Origin: Desulfitobacterium dichloroeliminans LMG P-21439
GTDB taxonomy: Bacteria > Bacillota > Desulfitobacteriia > Desulfitobacteriales > Desulfitobacteriaceae
Assembly: GCF_000243135.2 (NCBI RefSeq)
Contig: NC_019903.1
Coordinates: forward strand, 1-64,000
Direction: 5' to 3'
Length of the DNA stretch: 64,000 nt
Shown here: piece after piece, positions 11,663 through 19,572 of the stretch
Position numbering within the stretch: the first letter of the stretch is position 1
How the letters are laid out: each line of letters starts with the position of its first letter
Program-made: the position numbers and the translations under genes
The notes under the pieces: model-generated
What the model was told of the DNA's origin: nothing
The model's database searches: none
Seen by the model: only the letters and a program-made list of their open reading frames with translations

Positions 11663-12109
11663 ATGAGTCATCAAAAGTGGATGAGTTTAGCACTTGAGGA
11701 AGCACAGCTTGCCTTTGAGCAAGGGGAAGTCCCGATCGGGGCGGTAGTTGTGCATAATAATCAAGTCATTGCCAAAGCCCATAATGAAAAGGAGTTAAGG
11801 CAGGATCCCACGGCACATGCCGAAGTGTTGGCAGTGCAAAGGGCTACCCAAGCCTTAGGAGTTTGGCGTCTTTCTGAGGCCACCCTTTATGTCACCCTCG
11901 AGCCCTGTCCCATGTGTGCAGGGGCTCTAGTTCAAGCTCGGCTGAAATCTCTTGTTTTTGGAGCAGCTGATCTCAAGGGTGGAGCCGTAGGTTCAGTAAC
12001 GAATGTCCTAGACGTGAACCGCTGGAATCATCGTGTGGAGGTTGTAGCGGGGATTCTCGAGGACGAATGCGCCCAGATTCTGAAGGATTTTTTCAAGAAG
12101 CTGCGCTGA
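11663..12109 (+). CDS. tadA: tRNA-specific adenosine deaminase
   Basis: Zinc deaminase converting A34 to inosine in tRNA-Arg(ACG). 148 residues. The cytidine/deoxycytidylate deaminase zinc motif is intact: HAEV (His52, catalytic Glu54) and PCPMC (Cys82, Cys85). GAGG lies upstream of the ATG. Position between a tRNA block and the SRP RNA/dnaX matches the Bacillus order. The closely similar guanine deaminases lack this tRNA context. Confidence 0.93.
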   Translation: MSHQKWMSLALEEAQLAFEQGEVPIGAVVVHNNQVIAKAHNEKELRQDPTAHAEVLAVQRATQALGVWRLSEATLYVTLEPCPMCAGALVQARLKSLVFGAADLKGGAVGSVTNVLDVNRWNHRVEVVAGILEDECAQILKDFFKKLR

Positions 12110-12207
12110 TAGCTAAGCACCAAGCTTGAGTTAGCACGGTATAAATTTACTTGAGTAGGTTTTGCTTAAATGAAGTGAACATCGTCATATCATTTGAGCT
12201 TATATAC

Positions 12208-12296
12208 GGAGGAGTATCGAAGTGGTCATAACGGGGCTGACTCGAAATCAGTTGACGGGCAACCGTCCGTGGGTTCGAATCCCACCTCCTCCGCCA
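12208..12296 (+). tRNA. tRNA-Ser (anticodon CGA)
   Basis: 89 nt with acceptor GGAGGAG/CTCCTCC, anticodon loop CTCGAAA (CGA at 12243-12245), long variable arm and encoded CCA. Its 3' part is duplicated 171 bases downstream. Confidence 0.95.
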
Positions 12297-12352
12297 TAAG
12301 TAATAGATCCGCATAAAGATAATATTTATGCGGTTTTTCTATATTCACGACA
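12276..12352 (+). repeat. Direct repeat copy 1: tRNA-Ser 3' end plus terminator
   Basis: 77 bases from the T-loop through the CCA and the terminator (stem 12309-12317 with 12325-12333, then five T) are repeated at 12447-12523 with one mismatch. Confidence 0.92.
12309..12338 (+). terminator. tRNA-Ser(CGA) terminator
   Basis: Perfect 9-bp stem CCGCATAAA/TTTATGCGG, 7-base loop and T-run. An identical second terminator is at 12480-12509. Confidence 0.85.
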
Positions 12353-12358
12353 GTAGAA

Positions 12359-12459
12359 GAGGTGGGATTCGAACGGGAGGGGATAAAAATGCGACCTTAG
12401 GAAGCATTTTCCGACCCGGCGTGATAGCGAGGGAATCCGAGCGGAGCGAATCCCACCTC
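12359..12459. repeat. 101-nt insert with 13-bp terminal inverted repeats
   Basis: GAGGTGGGATTCG (12359-12371) and its exact reverse complement (12447-12459) bound an insert. Inside are CGGG/CCCG (12374-12377 with 12415-12418) and a 7-bp hairpin AAAATGC/GCATTTT (12386-12392 with 12404-12410) with AGGA in its loop. The inverted repeat matches the tRNA-Ser T-arm and acceptor. No coding sequence is present; it looks like a small non-autonomous repeat or an integration scar. Confidence 0.7.
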
Positions 12460-12523
12460 CTCCGCCATAAGTAATAGATCCGCATAAAGATAATATTTAT
12501 GCGGTTTTTTTATATTCACGACA
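12447..12523 (+). repeat. Direct repeat copy 2: tRNA-Ser 3' end plus terminator
   Basis: Second copy of the 77-base block, lacking the 5' part of the tRNA and therefore not a functional tRNA. It resembles the attR half of a tRNA-targeted integration, but no integrase is present. Confidence 0.85.
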
Positions 12524-12568
12524 TTATTCAAAACTACATAGAATTATATAAATTTTCTGACAATAGTA

Positions 12569-12597
12569 TTGACAAGCAAATTTTTCTAGGTTATGCT
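12569..12597 (+). promoter_or_regulatory. Strong sigma-A promoter of unannotated RNA
   Basis: Perfect TTGACA (12569-12574), 17 bases, TATGCT (12592-12597). No open reading frame follows for 450 bases, so the product is probably an RNA. Confidence 0.7.
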
Positions 12598-12603
12598 ATG
12601 ATT

Positions 12604-12975
12604 AATCTAAGAAATAACCTTCAAGGAGGTTAAAGTATTAGATACAACCCTGAAAAATGTGTGCAATAGTAAGAAGTGATCTACTGAAGACATAAGCTTT
12701 GTTGGCGAATTACTGAAAAAGCCTAGGCTAAAGTAAGTAATCAGGCTAGCTGAAAGACGTAGTGATTAGGGAAACTGAAAACTAGAGTTAAGAGTAAGAA
12801 AGCCTAAGCTTCGAGTAATGAGGTAGATGAGATAAGTAGAGACTTTGAGCTAATGCAAGCGAAATTCAGGGGAACTTCAAAAGGAGGAGTGCTTAAGTTG
12901 CACATCCTAGACGGCAAAGGGTAAGCAGGGTTCCAGAAAAGGAATCAGTAAGCTTGCCCTTTGCTGTATTTATTG
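12604..12975 (+). ncRNA. Candidate ~370-nt structured non-coding RNA
   Basis: Bounded by the strong promoter at 12569-12597 and a long terminator-like hairpin (12914-12926 with 12952-12964). Stop codons occur in all forward frames. Internal helices include TAATCA/TGATTA (12738-12743 with 12772-12777) and AGGAGTGC/GCAC-TCCT (12885-12892 with 12900-12908). Purine-rich single-strand-like stretches lie between. It does not match the RNase P, tmRNA, 6S or SRP sequence features I know. The identity is open. Confidence 0.55.
12914..12968 (+). terminator. Terminator-like hairpin of the candidate RNA
   Basis: GCAAAGGG-t-AAGC (12914-12926) pairs with GCTT-g-CCCTTTGC (12952-12964), with an inner GGTTCC/GGAATC stem. 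The downstream T-tract is weak (tgtatttatt). Confidence 0.55.
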
Positions 12976-12988
12976 GTGTCAGGTTTAC

Positions 12989-13040
12989 TTGACATTAAAG
13001 GGTGATGTTGTTATATTTATGTAAGGTAAACCTTACATAA
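12989..13040 (+). promoter_or_regulatory. Promoter with palindromic operator of the XRE cassette
   Basis: TTGACA (12989-12994), 17 bases, TATATT (13012-13017). A perfect 11-2-11 palindrome (TTATGTAAGGT, AA, ACCTTACATAA; 13017-13040) starts in the -10 and covers the likely transcription start. It ends immediately before the ribosome binding site, as expected for an autorepressor site. Confidence 0.75.
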
Positions 13041-13054
13041 AAGGAGGTAATGCC

Positions 13055-13261
13055 GTGAAAAACCATGTTAAGCGTCTCCGGGAAGAGCGTGGGCTGACTC
13101 AAAAAGAACTTGGTGAAAAAGTGGGCGTTTCTCGCCAAGCAATCAACGCCATTGAAATGGGCAAGTTTGATCCTTCGATTTGGCTTGCCTATGATCTAGC
13201 ACACTATTTCGGGATATCAATTGAGGCATTATTTCTTTTCAAAGAGGAGGATCGGAAATGA
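13055..13261 (+). CDS. XRE-family helix-turn-helix regulator
   Basis: 68-residue single-domain repressor, of the small Cro/YozG-like type with consensus RLREERGLTQKELGEKVGVSRQAINAIEMGKFDPS. Start is GTG at 13055 after AAAAGGAGGTAA. It overlaps the next gene by 4 bases (ATGA), so the two are translationally coupled. The palindrome upstream is its probable operator (inference). Such regulators commonly pair with a small membrane protein. Confidence 0.9.
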   Translation: MKNHVKRLREERGLTQKELGEKVGVSRQAINAIEMGKFDPSIWLAYDLAHYFGISIEALFLFKEEDRK

Positions 13262-13722
13262 AGCACCTAATTAGGAATCCAGCAATCAACGCCATAGGAC
13301 TATGTATCTTTACGGCCTTCTACGGATTAATATTTATTATCACTCCGGGGCATATGGAGTTCGAGAATTTGTTGTACTACAACCGGGCGACTACCGTTGA
13401 GCCCTTTTGGACAGGCTGGAGCGATTTCCTAGCTTCCGGGTATCATGCCTATATTGCCTATGCCCTCATTGCCCTATCGATCGTGGTTGTGCTGATGCTG
13501 CTCTTGCGTAGACATCCCTATGATGAGTATCACGCGGACGTTCTTATCCAATGTCTGGCGGTAGCAACTATACTTACCCTGGCTGCGATTGCGATATTTT
13601 ATCTTATGGTTTTGAGCAATGCCAACGGTATTGTTGAGAAATTTACTCTTTTTATTGTGATACATTGGGCGACGGTGGTGCTTGCCGATTTAGTTTATGT
13701 GCTCGTGTGTAGATGGAGATAA
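13258..13722 (+). CDS. Four-helix membrane protein of unknown function
   Basis: 154 residues with four predicted transmembrane segments (about 13-28, 66-85, 96-117 and 130-150) and short loops. A polar loop FENLLYYNRATTVEPFWTGW lies between segments 1 and 2. I do not recognise a named family with confidence. Coupled to the XRE regulator by a 4-base overlap, which suggests the regulator controls or senses through it. A role as an immunity or permease-like protein cannot be told from sequence. Confidence 0.8.
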   Translation: MKHLIRNPAINAIGLCIFTAFYGLIFIITPGHMEFENLLYYNRATTVEPFWTGWSDFLASGYHAYIAYALIALSIVVVLMLLLRRHPYDEYHADVLIQCLAVATILTLAAIAIFYLMVLSNANGIVEKFTLFIVIHWATVVLADLVYVLVCRWR

Positions 13723-13726
13723 CGAT

Positions 13727-15064
13727 ATGAGAATTATGCTGATTCAGCCGAAAATGAATAAGCGACCCATGGATACCGACTTAAAAACACGGATGTCTCC
13801 CTCATTGGCCCTCTTGACTTTGGTGAGTCTCACCCCTGAGTGTCACGAGGTTATCATGGTCAACGAGAATATGGAGGAAATACAGTATCCTATGGATATA
13901 GAGTTGGTTGGCATCACCATAACCTTAGATGTTATGCCCAGGGCTGTGGAGATCGCCCAAAGATTCCGCCGGTTGGGGATTCCAGTAGTTGCGGGCGGAA
14001 TCCATATCACGAGCAGTCCAGAGGAGTGCCTTCAACATTTTGACGCCATTTGTATCGGCGCTGCTGAGAGGGTATGGGCAGGCATGATCGAAGACGTGGA
14101 ACAAGGTAGGTTGCAGCAAATCTATCACGACATGTCTGATTTTCGAGGGGAGGAGATTGTCTCCCCGGCGTATCATAAGATTGATAAAAGTCGCTATCTC
14201 TATACGAATGTTATACTCACAAGTCGAGGTTGTCCAAACAGATGTGATTTCTGCTACAATAGCTGTCAAAACAAAATTTATGCCCGTCGCCCACTAGAGG
14301 ATGTGATCAAGGATATTGAATCCCTTGGCACACGGCATGTGCTGTTTATTGATGATAATTTTATCGGCGCGCCTGCTTACACCCGTGAACTCCTTAATAA
14401 TCTAAGGGGCATGAATCTAAAATGGAGTGCTGCAGTAACCACCAAGATAGCCGACCATCTCGACTTGCTGGACCTGATGGCCGAGACAGGCTGTCAAAGC
14501 CTTTTTATCGGCTTTGAGTCGATCAATAACTCTTCACTGCACGGGGTGAACAAAGACAACCATTTTGAAAAATATGAAAGGCTGGCTGCCGAAATCCATC
14601 GACGGGGTATTATGATTAATGCCAGTATGGTCTTTGGTCTGGACGGGGATGAGCGGGATGTTTTTGCAAGAACTCTGGAATGGTTGGTCAAGAATAAAAT
14701 TGAAACCTTAACTTCCCATATTCTCACCCCTTACCCCGGGACAGAATTGTATCGACGCATAAAGAGGGAAGGGCGTATTATCGACCATGAACTAGCCAAG
14801 TATAATACAGCGCACGTAGTTTTTCAGCCGAAAGGGATGTCAGCAGCAGAACTATATGAGGGCTACCTTTGGATTTACAGGGAGTTTTACACCCTTCGTA
14901 ACATAGTAAGCCGTATGCCACATCATAAAGCGCAGCGAAAATCTTATTTTTTGTTTAATCTACTCTACCGTAAATTCGGGCGAGTGACTGCCCTGCTGGC
15001 ACGGGTTATTCCAATGCGTTTGGTCGGGAGGTTGGCAGCCCAAATTTCCTACAAGATAAAATAG
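13727..15064 (+). CDS. B12-binding radical SAM protein
   Basis: 445 residues from the ATG at 13727, preceded by GGAG and 4 bases after the upstream stop; an in-frame GTG at 13697 would overlap the previous gene. The N-terminal part (about 1-140) is a cobalamin-binding Rossmann domain (VVAGGIHITSSPEE, ICIGAAE). The radical SAM core carries CPNRCDFC (Cys169, Cys173, Cys176), followed by DDNF and GFES motifs. The family includes methyltransferases and cyclases; substrate unknown. It forms a likely operon with the XRE and membrane genes. Confidence 0.9.
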   Translation: MRIMLIQPKMNKRPMDTDLKTRMSPSLALLTLVSLTPECHEVIMVNENMEEIQYPMDIELVGITITLDVMPRAVEIAQRFRRLGIPVVAGGIHITSSPEECLQHFDAICIGAAERVWAGMIEDVEQGRLQQIYHDMSDFRGEEIVSPAYHKIDKSRYLYTNVILTSRGCPNRCDFCYNSCQNKIYARRPLEDVIKDIESLGTRHVLFIDDNFIGAPAYTRELLNNLRGMNLKWSAAVTTKIADHLDLLDLMAETGCQSLFIGFESINNSSLHGVNKDNHFEKYERLAAEIHRRGIMINASMVFGLDGDERDVFARTLEWLVKNKIETLTSHILTPYPGTELYRRIKREGRIIDHELAKYNTAHVVFQPKGMSAAELYEGYLWIYREFYTLRNIVSRMPHHKAQRKSYFLFNLLYRKFGRVTALLARVIPMRLVGRLAAQISYKIK

Positions 15065-15123
15065 TTGCTATGAGCGATAAACTGTAACTATGAGCAATAA
15101 ACCGTTGCTATATGCGGATGATC
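15064..15123 (+). repeat. Three imperfect 20-bp tandem repeats
   Basis: Copies at 15064-15083, 15084-15103 and a diverged third at 15104-15123, with core CTATGAGCRATAAAC, directly after the radical SAM gene. Confidence 0.6.
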
Positions 15124-15257
15124 CAGTATGAAATCCAAGAGGATGTCGATATAATCTATTTTCCGACATTAGTTTCCCTTTTTATGGATTAAACACCGTT
15201 GTAATTAACCGCTATATCTATTAAAATCTTCTTGATGTGTTTTCAGGAGGAATTAGA

Positions 15258-15428
15258 GTGGAAGAAAGACTATTAAGGAAAATAGAAGCCCTTCGCAAAG
15301 TTTTATATCAAAATGGGACAACCTATTGCTTGACGGATGCACGTGTTGTAGCCATGAGTCAAGAGTTGGATCGCCTATTAAACGAATATCAACGTATCGT
15401 CACGAATAAGCAGATGTCCTTTTGGTAA
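15258..15428 (+). CDS. Spo0E-like aspartyl phosphatase
   Basis: 56 residues. The Spo0E-family signature SQELD is present (VVAMSQELDRLLNEYQR), the motif that acts on phosphorylated Spo0A in relatives. Start is GTG at 15258 with AGGAGG 7 bases upstream; an earlier in-frame ATG lacks a ribosome site. Members of this family dephosphorylate Spo0A~P and delay sporulation. Free-standing monocistronic gene between a tandem repeat and tRNA-Ser. Confidence 0.85.
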   Translation: MEERLLRKIEALRKVLYQNGTTYCLTDARVVAMSQELDRLLNEYQRIVTNKQMSFW

Positions 15429-15474
15429 AAAGCAGCTTATGCCAATGGAGGAAATAATATTTTTACGACTTTCA

Positions 15475-15504
15475 TTGACATATTCCCCATGTTTGGCTTA
15501 TAAT
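15475..15504 (+). promoter_or_regulatory. tRNA-Ser(GGA) promoter
   Basis: Perfect TTGACA (15475-15480) and TATAAT (15499-15504) with 18-base spacing, 44 bases before the tRNA. Confidence 0.8.
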
Positions 15505-15548
15505 AAGCTTCGTCACGAATTTCATAAGTCTTTTTTTTAGACAAGCAC

Positions 15549-15638
15549 GGAGAGGTGGCTGAGTGGTCGAAGGCGCTCGCCTGGAAAGCGAGTACATGGG
15601 CAACTGTGTCGAGGGTTCAAATCCCTCTCTCTCCGCCA
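15549..15638 (+). tRNA. tRNA-Ser (anticodon GGA)
   Basis: 90 nt, acceptor GGAGAGG paired with TCTCTCC, anticodon stem CTCGC/GCGAG with loop CTGGAAA (GGA at 15583-15585), long variable arm and encoded CCA. Confidence 0.95.
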
Positions 15639-15726
15639 TAATTATTTTATTTATCATAAGTATACTTTAGCCAAGTTTGATCGTTCCGTATTCGACTTAG
15701 GCTTTTTATTTTGTTATAATTGATTT

Positions 15727-15993
15727 GGCCGTGCTAGACGGGGAGGTAGCGGATCCTTGTACTCGCAACCCGCTTTAGCGAGGTGGAATTCCTGCATGAG
15801 GGCAGCGTTTGTGGAGCGGCTAGGGCTAATTGTGATGAGGTCTGGGTCTTACGCAACAGAGCACTTCGAACTGTGTCAGGTCCTGACGGAAGCAGCACTA
15901 AGGAGTAAACTCTGTGTGCCGTAAGGTTGCCTAGGTTGAGCAATGAATCCTGGATTCGTCCGGAAGCGTCTGTTCGAGTAAAGGTGCACGGCC
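15727..15993 (+). ncRNA. ffs: Signal recognition particle RNA, large (Bacillus-type)
   Basis: About 267 nt. The ends GGCCGTGC and GCACGGCC pair. The 5' Alu-like domain (gggaggtagcgg) and the S-domain apical signature are present (GTCAGGTCCTGACGGAAGCAGC), which resembles B. subtilis scRNA closely. A TATAAT sits at 15715-15720. Placement directly before dnaX is the same as in Bacillus. It scaffolds Ffh for co-translational membrane targeting. Confidence 0.95.
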
Positions 15994-16009
15994 TATAATA
16001 TTTATATAA

Positions 16010-16034
16010 AGGTGGTTTTGTACCATCTTTTTTT
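16010..16034 (+). terminator. SRP RNA terminator
   Basis: AGGTGG/CCATCT stem (one G-U pair), 7-base loop and a run of six or more T. Confidence 0.75.
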
Positions 16035-16112
16035 GGTATATGGTACAATGCTTATGAGCGCCTTCCAGGAGTGCAAGGTGCTTAAAGGTATCAAAGGTAA
16101 GGTGGGAGTCCA

Positions 16113-17795
16113 ATGGCTTATTTGGCCTTATACCGTGAATGGAGACCGAAGAATTTTAGGGATATGGTAGGGCAAGAGCATGTGACAAAGACCTTAATCA
16201 ATGCTCTCGCGCAGAATAAAGTAGCCCATGCTTATTTATTTAGTGGTCCAAGAGGAACGGGTAAAACCACCACGGCGAAGGTTTTAGCTAAGGCTTTGAA
16301 CTGTGAGCATCGGGATGGAGTTGAACCCTGTAATCAGTGCGCTTCCTGTCTGAGTATTGATCAGGGAAGTGCTATGGAAGTCTATGAGATTGATGCTGCT
16401 TCGAATCGAGGGATTGATGAAATCCGCGATTTAAGGGATAAAGTTCGCTTAAGTGCCGGAGAAAGCAAGACCAAAGTGTACATCATTGATGAAGTACATA
16501 TGTTGACCACGGAGGCCTTTAATGCCCTTCTTAAAACTCTAGAGGAACCTCCTGAACGGGTTGTATTCATCCTGGCCACTACTGAAGTACATAAAATACC
16601 CTTGACCATTCTCTCACGGGTGCAGCGATTTGAATTCCATCGAATCCCTCTGGAACAGATTCAAAACCATTTAGAGAAGGTGTGCCAAGCCATCGGTCGG
16701 GATGTGGATGAAGAGGCTTTGCAGGTCATTGCCCAAAAATCGGAAGGTGGGCTTAGAGATGCCCTGAGTATTCTCGATCAATGCCTTTTGCTCGATGGGA
16801 AGCTTGGAGTTGTCCAAGTCTACCAAGTATTAGGGATGGTTGGCGAAGAGTTTAGTGCCCAACTGGTGGATCAGCTTGCCGAAGGAAATTATGCGGCGAC
16901 TTTGGCTCGACTGGGGGATGGAATTAATCAAGGAATGGATCCGCGTCAGATCATTCGCGAGTTGCTGGAGTATTTGCGTCAAGCTCTGCTCTATGCTGCA
17001 ACGCAAGCCTTTCCTCAGATTGCCCCTCATTTGAAGGAGAAATTAGCTTTTCAGTGTGAAAAGATTGGATTAAAAACCTTATTGCAGTGGATTGGAATTT
17101 TGCTACAAGGAGAAAGTCAGTTAAAATATGCTGCAAATGCACGCTTAGCAGCTGAACTGCTTTTAGTTCAAGTGATTTATGACTCTGAAAAGGATGGTTC
17201 ACAGGATTCTCCGCAAGTGCTGCAAAGATTGCAGGAGATAGAGGAGGAAATTAAGAATCTTTCTAAGGGACACGTTATCCAAAAAGAAAGTAGGCAAGAC
17301 TCGGCTCCTAAACTCAAGGAAGCAGCTTTGGGACCTACTCCCTCAAAGAAGGAGTCCCATGCTAAGTCAACGACACAGCCTCTGGATCACAACGACAGCG
17401 AAAGACAATCTCACTCTCCCCAATCCATCCAGCAGATTCAAGGACGCTGGAATGATGTGTTGGAACAGGTGCGAAAAGAAAAGAAATCAACTCATGCTTT
17501 TTTAATGGAAGGAAAGCCTGTTGAATTAGACGGGGATGGTTTGGTTATTGTATTTAAAGATGGCCTGTCGTTTCATCGAGATAAAGTTAAACAGAAGGAA
17601 AATCGGGAAACTATCGAACAGGTCCTTAAGAGCCTATTTGGCTGTTCGTTAACCTTGCAATGTGTGTTGGAAGGGGAGTATGGAAAAGGAGAGTCTTCGG
17701 CCAACCCTGAAGCAGGGGATGATTCTTTAGAAAATCCCCTACTCAAAAAGGCTGCTGATTTGTTTGGATCAGATTTAGTAGTCATTAAAGAATAG
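16113..17795 (+). CDS. dnaX: DNA polymerase III subunits gamma and tau
   Basis: Clamp-loader ATPase, 560 residues. Walker A GPRGTGKT near residue 45, a zinc-binding cluster (CEHRDGVEPCNQCASC), Walker B VYIIDEVHML and the SRC-like ILSRVQRFEF motif are visible. Residues beyond about 370 form a charged, Pro/Ser/Gln-rich tau-like linker and a C-terminal domain. It heads the dnaX-ebfC-recR cluster typical of Firmicutes. I see no clear slippery sequence for a programmed frameshift. Confidence 0.96.
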   Translation: MAYLALYREWRPKNFRDMVGQEHVTKTLINALAQNKVAHAYLFSGPRGTGKTTTAKVLAKALNCEHRDGVEPCNQCASCLSIDQGSAMEVYEIDAASNRGIDEIRDLRDKVRLSAGESKTKVYIIDEVHMLTTEAFNALLKTLEEPPERVVFILATTEVHKIPLTILSRVQRFEFHRIPLEQIQNHLEKVCQAIGRDVDEEALQVIAQKSEGGLRDALSILDQCLLLDGKLGVVQVYQVLGMVGEEFSAQLVDQLAEGNYAATLARLGDGINQGMDPRQIIRELLEYLRQALLYAATQAFPQIAPHLKEKLAFQCEKIGLKTLLQWIGILLQGESQLKYAANARLAAELLLVQVIYDSEKDGSQDSPQVLQRLQEIEEEIKNLSKGHVIQKESRQDSAPKLKEAALGPTPSKKESHAKSTTQPLDHNDSERQSHSPQSIQQIQGRWNDVLEQVRKEKKSTHAFLMEGKPVELDGDGLVIVFKDGLSFHRDKVKQKENRETIEQVLKSLFGCSLTLQCVLEGEYGKGESSANPEAGDDSLENPLLKKAADLFGSDLVVIKE

Positions 17796-17932
17796 AGAGT
17801 TATTCTGTCATTCTGAAGGGCCTGAGGAATTAAATCTTAAGGTCTCTTGGCTAGATCCGACTCTTGGATCAGAATGATTTGAAGAATAAATAAAGCTTAT
17901 CCTATTAATTAAAGTGTAAGGAGTGTAATGAT

Positions 17933-18268
17933 ATGGCATTTAAAGGCGGCGGTGGTATGGGTAATATGAACAATATGTTAAAGCAAGCTCAGAAGCTCCA
18001 AGAAGAAATGGCAAGAGCTCAAGAAGAGCTAAAAACACGTACAGTTGAGGCATCCGTTGGCGGGGGAGCCGTTCAAGTCGTAGTTAATGGAAAAAATGAG
18101 CTGCTTGAGTTGAAAATCAAACCGGAAGCTGTAGATCCTGATGATGTAGAGATGCTGGAAGATTTGATTAAAGCTGCCGTCAATGAGGGTCTGCGAAAAG
18201 TGGAAGAGATGACCTCCTCTGAAATGGGTAAATTAACCCAGGGCTTTAAAATTCCCGGCCTCTTCTAA
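17933..18268 (+). CDS. ebfC: YbaB/EbfC nucleoid-associated protein
   Basis: 111 residues, a Gly/Met-rich N-terminus ([22 protein letters not shown]) leading into the YbaB fold with [24 protein letters not shown]. Family members are dimeric DNA-binding proteins found between dnaX and recR. It follows dnaX by 137 bases, an interval in which I see only a short hairpin at about 17857-17877 without a T-run. Confidence 0.93.
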   Translation: MAFKGGGGMGNMNNMLKQAQKLQEEMARAQEELKTRTVEASVGGGAVQVVVNGKNELLELKIKPEAVDPDDVEMLEDLIKAAVNEGLRKVEEMTSSEMGKLTQGFKIPGLF

Positions 18269-18278
18269 GCGAGGAGCT

Positions 18279-18875
18279 ATGGATTTTTTAAGCTATCCAC
18301 AGCCCCTAGCGGATTTGATTGCCGGTTTATCCCGTTTGCCGGGGATTGGGCCGAAAACCGCAGGGAGATTGGCATTCTATCTTTTGCAACAGCCTCAAGT
18401 AGCAGAGAACTTGGCAGAAACGATCATCAAGGCCCAAAGGGAAATTAAACAATGCTCCCTTTGCTGTAATTATACAGATCAGGATCCTTGCCCGATCTGT
18501 GAGGGGGAGAAAAGGGATCGCTCCCTCTTATGCATTGTTGAACAGCCCAGAGATGTTGTGTCTTTAGAAAAGACGAGAGAGTTTAAAGGTCGCTACCATG
18601 TGTTACATGGTGTGATCTCTCCCTTGGAAGGAATTGGCCCAGAGCAACTCACGATTTCCAAACTCTTGACGCGCCTGGAGGAAGTCAAGGAAGTAGTCAT
18701 GGCTGTGAACCCTACCGTGGAAGGTGAAGCAACTGCCATGTACTTAGCTAAGCTGTTGAAGCCCTTGGGAATAAGAGTGACACGGATAGCCCATGGATTA
18801 CCGGTAGGTGGTGATCTGGAGTACGCGGATGAGATTACCATAGCCCGCGCTCTCGAGGGCCGTCGTCAAATCTAA
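18279..18875 (+). CDS. recR: Recombination protein RecR
   Basis: 198 residues, normal length. Helix-hairpin-helix [17 protein letters not shown] near residue 20, a C4 zinc finger ([16 protein letters not shown]) near 55-72, a TOPRIM domain ([15 protein letters not shown]) and a C-terminal Walker-B-like region. RecR works with RecO/RecF to load RecA on SSB-coated DNA. Ten bases after ebfC, same operon. Confidence 0.96.
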   Translation: MDFLSYPQPLADLIAGLSRLPGIGPKTAGRLAFYLLQQPQVAENLAETIIKAQREIKQCSLCCNYTDQDPCPICEGEKRDRSLLCIVEQPRDVVSLEKTREFKGRYHVLHGVISPLEGIGPEQLTISKLLTRLEEVKEVVMAVNPTVEGEATAMYLAKLLKPLGIRVTRIAHGLPVGGDLEYADEITIARALEGRRQI

Positions 18876-18955
18876 ATTAATTAAATTAAGGTCATAAACG
18901 TTCTTCTTTGTCCACTTTGTGCATAGGACTAGTAGTGGTAAGGGAGGGATGTCCT

Positions 18956-19210
18956 ATGACCTTAATTTTTTTGGCATTGTTTATTTTGCTTATCGCCTTG
19001 GTGGTTAAAAGCACCTTAGGTAAACCCAACTTATTTTTAAAGACGACAATTCACATTCTCGGAGGAATAGTGGGTTTATGGATTTTCGACCTTATGCTGA
19101 GTGTTGCCGGCATCGGGGTTCCTATTAATGTATTTACGATTTTTCTGGTGGGATTTTTAGGCTTCCCTGGGGCTGTGGCTTTAGTGGGTCTACAAATCAT
19201 GGGCATATAA
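18956..19210 (+). CDS. bofA: BofA family sporulation protein
   Basis: 84 residues with two to three hydrophobic segments and a terminal GFPGAVALVGLQIMGI, the BofA signature. In Bacillus BofA inhibits the SpoIVFB protease that activates pro-sigma-K and is likewise encoded directly after recR. Start is the ATG at 18956 after AGGGAGGGA; an earlier ATG at 18908 would add 16 unconserved residues. Confidence 0.85.
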   Translation: MTLIFLALFILLIALVVKSTLGKPNLFLKTTIHILGGIVGLWIFDLMLSVAGIGVPINVFTIFLVGFLGFPGAVALVGLQIMGI

Positions 19211-19333
19211 GGGGTCTCACTTGATTTTTATCTCATTCATGGCGCTTTTCCAGAGAACTTTCGCCCATGCTCCATTTTACGACTTGACTAAGTTATGAAA
19301 CGAAGAGTATACTGATACTGACTACAGGGGGAC

Positions 19334-19356
19334 ATTTCGGCTTTATTAGCCGAAAT
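19334..19356 (+). other. Hairpin in PFOR upstream region
   Basis: The gene-free interval 19211-19572 contains a perfect 9-bp stem ATTTCGGCT/AGCCGAAAT (19334-19342 with 19348-19356) with a 5-base loop. No T-run follows, so it may be a processing or regulatory hairpin rather than a terminator. I see no other clear element there. Confidence 0.5.
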
Positions 19357-19572
19357 AGTTCCCTCGACGTATTTTCACGGGATTTTTGCGAAAATTGAAT
19401 CTTTTGATATCCGAAATATAAAAGCGTTTGGATGAGAGCTTATATATTTACTTAATTACTTTTTTCGCAAAAGGATCAGGGGTTTTTTCTTAATTCGTGT
19501 AATTTGGGTGAGAGAACGAAATCTTAAACCCTTATTATTAAATTAAAATTTTCATTTAGGAGGATGTACCAA

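Noticed and set aside
15734-16113. Antisense frames across the SRP RNA
   Set aside because: The sequence is fully explained by the SRP RNA and its terminator.
16113-17795. Programmed frameshift in dnaX
   Set aside because: No A-rich slippery heptamer with a following stem was evident near the end of the conserved ATPase part.
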